Source of the DNA: Fen-178 sp963722575
Lineage (GTDB): Bacteria; Acidobacteriota; Terriglobia; Bryobacterales; Bryobacteraceae
Length of the DNA stretch: 64,000 nucleotides
NCBI GenBank assembly: GCA_963722575.1
Contig: CAVRNR010000004.1
Span: 186,001 to 250,000 of the forward strand
Direction of reading: 5' to 3'
This document shows positions 61,660 through 64,000 of this stretch, one piece after another. The position numbers and the translations under genes were made by a program. The notes under the pieces are model-generated. The model made no database searches, had not been told where the DNA came from, and saw only the letters and a list, made by a program, of their open reading frames with translations. The stretch's first letter is position 1. Every line of letters starts with the position of its first letter.

Positions 61660-62370
61660 TCAGCCCTTCGTCTTCGGGTCCGGCATGGATTTCTCCAACT
61701 CCCGCGTAAGGATCTCTGAAGAAACCCAATAGAGCGAAAGATCGATCAGCTTTTTGAGGTCACTCAGTTCCTTGTCTTGCCATTTCCGGATGTAGTGGGT
61801 TTCATCATTACCCAACCATGCCGCCCGTCTTGCGGTCGATTTGATCCTTGGATCATCTACAAAATTCGCGATGCAGGCGCCCAACTGGCTATCTTCGATT
61901 GCAGAGTGCTTTTCTGCGTTTTCAGGAATCGCTTTCAGATAATCCTTTACTAAGAACTCCAACGCCTTGCGAAACCCCGCGCCACAAAGTAGATTGAGAC
62001 CTGCGATCTCTGCCTGAAGGGCCTGGTTATATATGGCCACAAAGCCAGGCGAAAGGCGCATGATCTCCTCGGTAAACTCCCGGGCCTCGTTCATCGGGAT
62101 GAACCGCAGAAATCTCCAGTATTCTGGAATGTGGTGATCCGGCACCTGTCCCGTGGCACCGAACTGAGCCAGATAAATGCGCCTACATTCCTGTCTTGGG
62201 CACCGGAAAACGATCTCCAAGGCGTCGGGCGCACGTCTACCAGTTTCGGTGTGGAGCACCGCAGATGCGTGAGCGAAAACCTGAATTCCGCGTCGGCATC
62301 GGGGGCACTCGTCGGGGACATCGATAGTTACGGTCCTACTATTGTCCTCCATAATTGTCAAGCGGACCAT
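61660..62370 (-). CDS. DUF4145-domain protein
   Basis: 236 aa. An N-terminal zinc-ribbon-like part (DECPRCRRGIQVFAHAS and FRCPRQECRRIYLAQFG; CxxC pairs) is followed by a helical domain with FVAIYNQALQAEIAGLNLLCGAGFRKALEFLVKDYL and WLGNDETHYIRKWQDKEL. This is the DUF4145 layout, often found near restriction or defence genes. The start may be ATG 62370 or 62352; the first overlaps the upstream gene end. Confidence 0.82.
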   Translation of the reverse strand: MVRLTIMEDNSRTVTIDVPDECPRCRRGIQVFAHASAVLHTETGRRAPDALEIVFRCPRQECRRIYLAQFGATGQVPDHHIPEYWRFLRFIPMNEAREFTEEIMRLSPGFVAIYNQALQAEIAGLNLLCGAGFRKALEFLVKDYLKAIPENAEKHSAIEDSQLGACIANFVDDPRIKSTARRAAWLGNDETHYIRKWQDKELSDLKKLIDLSLYWVSSEILTRELEKSMPDPKTKG

Positions 62371-62594
62371 CGGTTTATCCCACCTTCTTTGTCAGCCTTC
62401 TGTCGGGTCTTCTTGCTCCGCATCTTTGCCGATGCCGAAGCGGTGTTTTTCGCCCACCGCGCCGCGGCGGCTTTCCGCGCGAGTTCCTTCCTCTGTTTCG
62501 GCGTGAGGGACGCCATGCGCGCCTTGCCGCCGATAGGGCCGCCCTTCTTGCCGAGCTTCGACAGATGGCGGCGTAACGCTTCGTCTTCGTTCAT
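62358..62594 (-). CDS. Small basic KGG/GGxA-type protein
   Basis: 78 aa (MNEDEALRRHLSKLGKKGGP). It contains GKKGGPIGGKARMASLTPKQRKELARKAAAARW, a repeat pattern of Lys/Arg-Ala residues seen in small bacterial proteins of unknown function. Its end overlaps the DUF4145 gene. Confidence 0.75.
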   Translation of the reverse strand: MNEDEALRRHLSKLGKKGGPIGGKARMASLTPKQRKELARKAAAARWAKNTASASAKMRSKKTRQKADKEGGINRWSA

Positions 62595-62681
62595 TAGTAT
62601 TATGCTAGAACGGATCTGGCTTGAATGTCAAACCGACGTGTGGTCATGGGTTCTGTAACCGTCCCCGTAAGGTGACAGAAC

Positions 62682-62981
62682 TCAAATGTCCCGTCCCTGT
62701 GGGTTGGAGCGCTCGGGCGGGGATGCGCCATACTGACGGGAAAAGAGTGGAACCTGGGGGGCTTCCAGCCGGGCCTTCTCTTCCTCCGGGTCGATTGTCT
62801 CGGTCGGATCGGCAGCGTTGGCAATTGCTGCGAGCAGGCGCGTGTGGTCCCTCATGGTCCCGTTCAGTCTCTTCAGGTCACGGCTAATCTCGTAGAGCTT
62901 GAGCGGAGCCAGGATCAGCGCAACCGCAAGGATCAGCCCGACCACGATCAAGAGGATGTAGAGCAAAAAGACGATTTCCAT
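62682..62981 (-). CDS. Small single-pass membrane protein
   Basis: 99 aa. A strong membrane segment (IVFLLYILLIVVGLILAVALILA, about 3-25) then a helical region with ISRDLKRLNGTMRDHTRLLAA and an acidic tail. No family recognised. Confidence 0.7.
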   Translation of the reverse strand: MEIVFLLYILLIVVGLILAVALILAPLKLYEISRDLKRLNGTMRDHTRLLAAIANAADPTETIDPEEEKARLEAPQVPLFSRQYGASPPERSNPQGRDI

Positions 62982-63150
62982 GTAGTTCTCTCCGATCTTG
63001 AATCTTACGCCGTCCGGTCCCCGTCCGCCACATACTAAAACAGCCGCGCCATCCCGCGCCGGCGGCGGGCGGCCTGCCGGCCCCCTTGCTCCCGGTCCCC
63101 CGCGGTGGTAGCTTCAAACAGATCAGGCGCCGGAGGCGGACTGGCCGGGG

Positions 63151-63381
63151 ATGCGGAAAGGAAAATACGTTGTGATTCCCAATATCGGTATCATGATCGG
63201 CGGATACATCATATTCCGCTGTATCGAAGCACTTTGCCGGGCCGATTCCCAGTTTTCATCCGAATGGGGCCGCAAAACGGTTGTCGTATTCGCCGTCATC
63301 GGTATCCTCGTGACTGGATTCCTCACGGTTGATCTCGCGATGACCGGAAGCTCTCAATCCCTGCAACAGCTCGTTAGGTGA
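63151..63381 (+). CDS. Small two-helix membrane protein
   Basis: 76 aa (MRKGKYVVIPNIGIMIGGYI). Hydrophobic segments at about 7-27 and 42-64. No family recognised. Its 3' end overlaps the convergent gene at 63374 by eight bases. Confidence 0.6.
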   Translation: MRKGKYVVIPNIGIMIGGYIIFRCIEALCRADSQFSSEWGRKTVVVFAVIGILVTGFLTVDLAMTGSSQSLQQLVR

Positions 63382-63700
63382 CTGCCTTCCGCGCTCGCAA
63401 CCGCGCCGGAATGTAAACGACGGGACGTTCGGCGCCGGACTGTTGCCGCTCCGCCTCAAGCTCGCGGCGAAGCTCGGCCAAGAGCCGGACTTCCTCGGCG
63501 TGCGCCCGGTCCGCCTCTAGCGCCGCCCGCTCATCCCACATATCCGGCGGCCGGGCGGCTCCGTTCGCGAGCCATTGCTCGTGACGGATGCGCGCCTGCT
63601 CGACGGCGCGGGTTTCGCGCTCTTTGCGCTCGCTCAAAATCGCGGTTTGGTGGCGGCCATTGCCGCACGTCGGACTTTTGCGAACTAGGTCCAAGTTCAT
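63374..63700 (-). CDS. Hypothetical protein
   Basis: 108 aa, rich in Arg, Glu and Ala (about 30-85; likely coiled helix: ERKERETRAVEQARIRHEQW, AEEVRLLAELRRELEAERQQ), with a C-terminal tail ERPVVYIPARLRARKA. No function assigned. Confidence 0.55.
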   Translation of the reverse strand: MNLDLVRKSPTCGNGRHQTAILSERKERETRAVEQARIRHEQWLANGAARPPDMWDERAALEADRAHAEEVRLLAELRRELEAERQQSGAERPVVYIPARLRARKAVT

Positions 63701-63766
63701 TGGACCCGCTCCGGTCGCAACGCATCCGCGAACTACGAGCCAAGCTCGCTCCGACGCGTCAGGGCC

Positions 63767-64000
63767 TCACTTTTCGAGGTTCCGCTTGATCCACTGCCAC
63801 GCCTTTTTGGGAAGCCATCCATGGTAGGGTCGCGCGAGTTTAGTTATCAGAAGCCGATCGCCGTCAAAGATCAGGGGCTGAAGTTGATCGAACAGCTCAT
63901 CGGGCGACTCGTCTGTCGCTACGAGCCAAGTTGAAGACATGTAGTGCGCCCAACCGTCTTTACCTTTCAATACCGCAAACAGGTAACTGTATGATGCTGC
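63767..64000 (-). CDS. Small protein, possibly Cas2/SinR-like fold (5' end cut by window edge)
   Basis: The last 78 codons are visible, ending RNLEK. The read SSTWLVATDESPDELFDQLQPLIFDGDRLLITKLARPYHGWLPKKAWQWI is similar to a family of small Cas2-like proteins (ESTWLVxT...DxLLIxxxxxxGWLPKxAWxWI). I am unsure of the assignment. The start lies beyond 64000. Confidence 0.5.
   Translation of the reverse strand, partial: AASYSYLFAVLKGKDGWAHYMSSTWLVATDESPDELFDQLQPLIFDGDRLLITKLARPYHGWLPKKAWQWIKRNLEK

Overview
The window is high-GC, densely coding chromosomal DNA, most likely from an acidobacterium of the Solibacter/Bryobacter type. Two large secreted proteins (36434-38155 and 38152-40299) end in the same C-terminal domain, ending FNAVTVNIQ or CNAVTVNIQ, which I recognise as the Solibacter-type C-terminal domain. 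A secreted VWA protein of the acidobacterial VWFA-related type (28719-29801) and many twin-arginine (Tat) enzymes fit the same assignment. This is inference from protein families; there is no rRNA in the window, and I saw no tRNA.

Layout. 1-2.0 kb: rimP-nusA (minus), with a terminator-like hairpin in the leader. 2.1-8.8 kb: a glpD remnant, a GntR/FCD regulator, and a tandemly duplicated two-gene module (an unrecognised ~487-aa protein plus a Tat-exported DUF362 protein) behind a promoter with an embedded palindrome. 8.8-16.9 kb: a lipoprotein, a cupin, a GT-C-like membrane protein, a 5'-nucleotidase-type phosphoesterase, a P-loop kinase, a GH29 fucosidase, a beta-propeller protein and RlpA. 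17.0-21.7 kb: a RelE/ParE-type toxin-antitoxin pair with an operator palindrome, membrane proteins, a GNAT, a GlcG/HbpS-like protein and a zinc-ribbon protein. 21.7-34.4 kb: a tannase/feruloyl esterase, FtsK, UppP, a TonB-type protein divergent from the VWA protein, LOG, an ABM monooxygenase with an iron ADH, and an S9 peptidase. 34.4-36.4 kb: an IS1634-type insertion sequence sitting inside a palindromic repeat. 36.4-41.6 kb: a sulfatase-modifying-factor-fold protein and an arylsulfotransferase-like protein, then an Fe-S type Rrf2 regulator and ClpP. 42-45 kb: rhamnulokinase and a patch of small toxin-antitoxin genes and remnants. 45.1-48.8 kb: a muropeptide-recycling pair (dipeptide epimerase and NlpC/P60 peptidase), then rplU-rpmA-obgE. 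48.8-57.4 kb: a GH78 rhamnosidase, an ICMT-like methyltransferase, two TPR proteins and a bifunctional PBP. 57.5-61.5 kb: copper export genes, with a 553-bp duplicated copA 3' end flanking a lower-GC gene with an ExbD-like domain. 61.7-64.0 kb: small accessory genes (DUF4145, a KGG-type protein, membrane peptides) and a protein running off the right edge.

How it fits together. The core genes serve translation and transcription (nusA, rimP, rplU, rpmA, obgE), envelope growth (PBP, UppP, RlpA, FtsK, epimerase/NlpC) and proteolysis (ClpP). The accessory genes point to plant or microbial polymer degradation: GH78 with rhamnulokinase for rhamnose, GH29 for fucose, a tannase-type esterase, and an S9 peptidase. 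Several short dispersed palindromic repeats, toxin-antitoxin remnants and one insertion sequence show repeated rearrangement.

The best candidates for something undescribed are the duplicated DUF362 module, the pair of Solibacter-domain secreted proteins in which the formylglycine-enzyme fold lacks both catalytic cysteines, and the membrane protein with an ExbD-like domain held between the copA repeats.
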